Shown here in pieces: positions 4,978-5,714 of a DNA stretch of 5,714 nucleotides (positions are counted from its first letter, which is position 1; each line of letters begins with the position of its first letter). Source of the DNA: Nitrospirota bacterium (GTDB lineage Bacteria; Nitrospinota; Nitrospinia; Nitrospinales; Nitrospinaceae). Under the pieces are notes generated by a model that saw nothing but the letters and a program-made list of their open reading frames with translations, searched no databases and was not told the origin of the DNA. The stretch covers positions 1 through 5,714 of the forward strand of contig QIDN01000460.1 in NCBI GenBank assembly GCA_003229345.1, in the 5' to 3' direction. Position numbers and translations under genes: made by a program.

Positions 4978-5714
4978 ATGAGCGAAACTAAAGTCAAATC
5001 CAGATTTATTGACAACGGTAATGAAACCATCACCGATACCCGAAAAAAAATGATGTGGGCCAAAGACGATACCTGGGTGAAGCTCGGCAAGCTGGTTTCG
5101 TGGTGGCAAGGCCAGGAATATATCAAAGAGTTGAACGAAAATAAATTTGCCGGATACTCCGACTGGCGATTTCCGAACAGGCAGGAGGCCCACGAGTTGT
5201 ATGACCCCGAATTCAGTAATACGGACATGGAGGGGTGCGAAACCCACATCGACCCGATATTTACTTCCGGATGCGGGTACACGACTTGGACCACCGAAAC
5301 CCGCGGCGCCAAGGCGGCGATGGGTTACGATTTCCGCGCCGATTACGAATACTGGCTGGCCCGTGAAAATGAAGGATTCCCCAGCGGCATCCGTCCCGTC
5401 CGCTCCATAGTGGACGCATCAAAATTGCCTCCGGAAGAGCGTTATGTGGTTCACGACAATGGTACCGTCAGCGATCTGGAAACGGGATTGATGTGGAAGC
5501 TGGACGATACCTTCCTGGATTTGGACAAGTGGATCAGCTGGTCCGAGGCCAAGGTCCAAATCGGAGTGCTCAGCAAAGAGGAATTTGGCGGTCACAACGA
5601 CTGGAGAATGCCCACACGCAAAGAGGCGCAATCCATCCACGATCCCAACAACGCTGTAGTCGACGCTTATGGCGATACCCTGTATCTGGTTCCGGTGTTC
5701 CCACCCGGTGCCGG
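4978..5714 (+). CDS. Tandem two-domain DUF1566 protein, paralog 5 (3' partial)
   Basis: The frame opens at ATG 4978 with GAGGA (4963-4967) upstream and stays open to the right edge, giving at least 245 residues. Domain 1 spans about 9-143, with RFIDNGNETITDTRKKMMW (9-27), NKFAGYSDWRFPNRQEAHEL (55-74), HIDPIFTSGCGYTTWT (90-105) and SGIRPVRS (136-143). A short linker (VDASKLPPEE, 145-154) leads to domain 2: RYVVHDNGTVSDLETGLMW (155-173), WISWSEAK (185-192) and EFGGHNDWRMPTRKEAQSI (202-220), then VPVFPPGA at the edge. Domain 2 is cut before its closing box. The central motif varies (DWRFP, then DWRMP). Cysteines C87 and C99 are in domain 1. No signal peptide is present. It is the only member seen with two domains, and more could follow beyond the window. 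Confidence 0.88.
   Translation, partial: MSETKVKSRFIDNGNETITDTRKKMMWAKDDTWVKLGKLVSWWQGQEYIKELNENKFAGYSDWRFPNRQEAHELYDPEFSNTDMEGCETHIDPIFTSGCGYTTWTTETRGAKAAMGYDFRADYEYWLARENEGFPSGIRPVRSIVDASKLPPEERYVVHDNGTVSDLETGLMWKLDDTFLDLDKWISWSEAKVQIGVLSKEEFGGHNDWRMPTRKEAQSIHDPNNAVVDAYGDTLYLVPVFPPGA

Noticed and set aside
2346..5714. Diversity-generating retroelement with DUF1566 target proteins
   Set aside because: C-type-lectin-fold proteins are known targets of these elements, but no reverse transcriptase gene, no template/variable repeat pair and no adenine-specific differences between copies are visible. The paralogs differ throughout, not only near the C-terminus.
1..5714. CRISPR array, tRNA or rRNA genes, insertion sequence
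   Set aside because: No regularly spaced direct repeats, no cloverleaf-like or rRNA core sequences, and no transposase frame or terminal inverted repeats were found on either strand.

Overview
The window is a bacterial chromosome segment with every supported gene on the + strand. It holds one gene tail, nine further genes and three informative non-coding stretches. Base composition is moderate, start codons are ATG/GTG (possibly TTG), Shine-Dalgarno sites are purine-rich and one textbook intrinsic terminator is present. Together these point to a Gram-negative-like environmental bacterium. A taxon such as Nitrospinota or a former deltaproteobacterium would fit, but no marker gene settles this.

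Positions 1-1413 carry the C-terminal end of an unidentified protein (3-143), a cytoplasmic tetratricopeptide-repeat (TPR) protein with an acidic N-terminus (172-978), and a small ribonuclease-inhibitor-type leucine-rich-repeat (LRR) protein (1018-1413). A perfect 14-bp palindrome lies between the last two. Both proteins are solenoid-type, so protein binding is the likely role.

Positions 1414-1724 are a 311-bp non-coding stretch with promoter-like elements, small hairpins and two tiny candidate ORFs. It leads to a monocistronic gene for a Sec-exported 163-residue protein of unknown function (1725-2216), which is closed by a strong UUCG-loop terminator.

From 2346 to the right edge lies a tandem family of five genes with DUF1566 (Lcl_C-like, C-type-lectin-like) domains, at 2346, 3043, 3531, 4455 and 4978. 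The last has two domains and runs off the window. All share a DNG...T..D.....LMW box, a central DWR[LFM]P-type box and a C-terminal [SHI].R..R box, with lineage-specific loss of parts. None has a signal peptide or membrane segment, so the family looks cytoplasmic here. Between the third and fourth sits a 71-residue glutaredoxin-like gene with a CPYT motif (4223-4438). From 3531 on, genes are 13-41 nt apart, each with its own ribosome-binding site, and probably form one operon. The first two DUF1566 genes are set apart by a 202-bp spacer with two potential RNA hairpins.

The main point of interest is this array: divergent intracellular lectin-fold-like paralogs co-transcribed with a thioredoxin-fold protein and lying downstream of TPR and LRR proteins. 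Its function cannot be read from the sequence.
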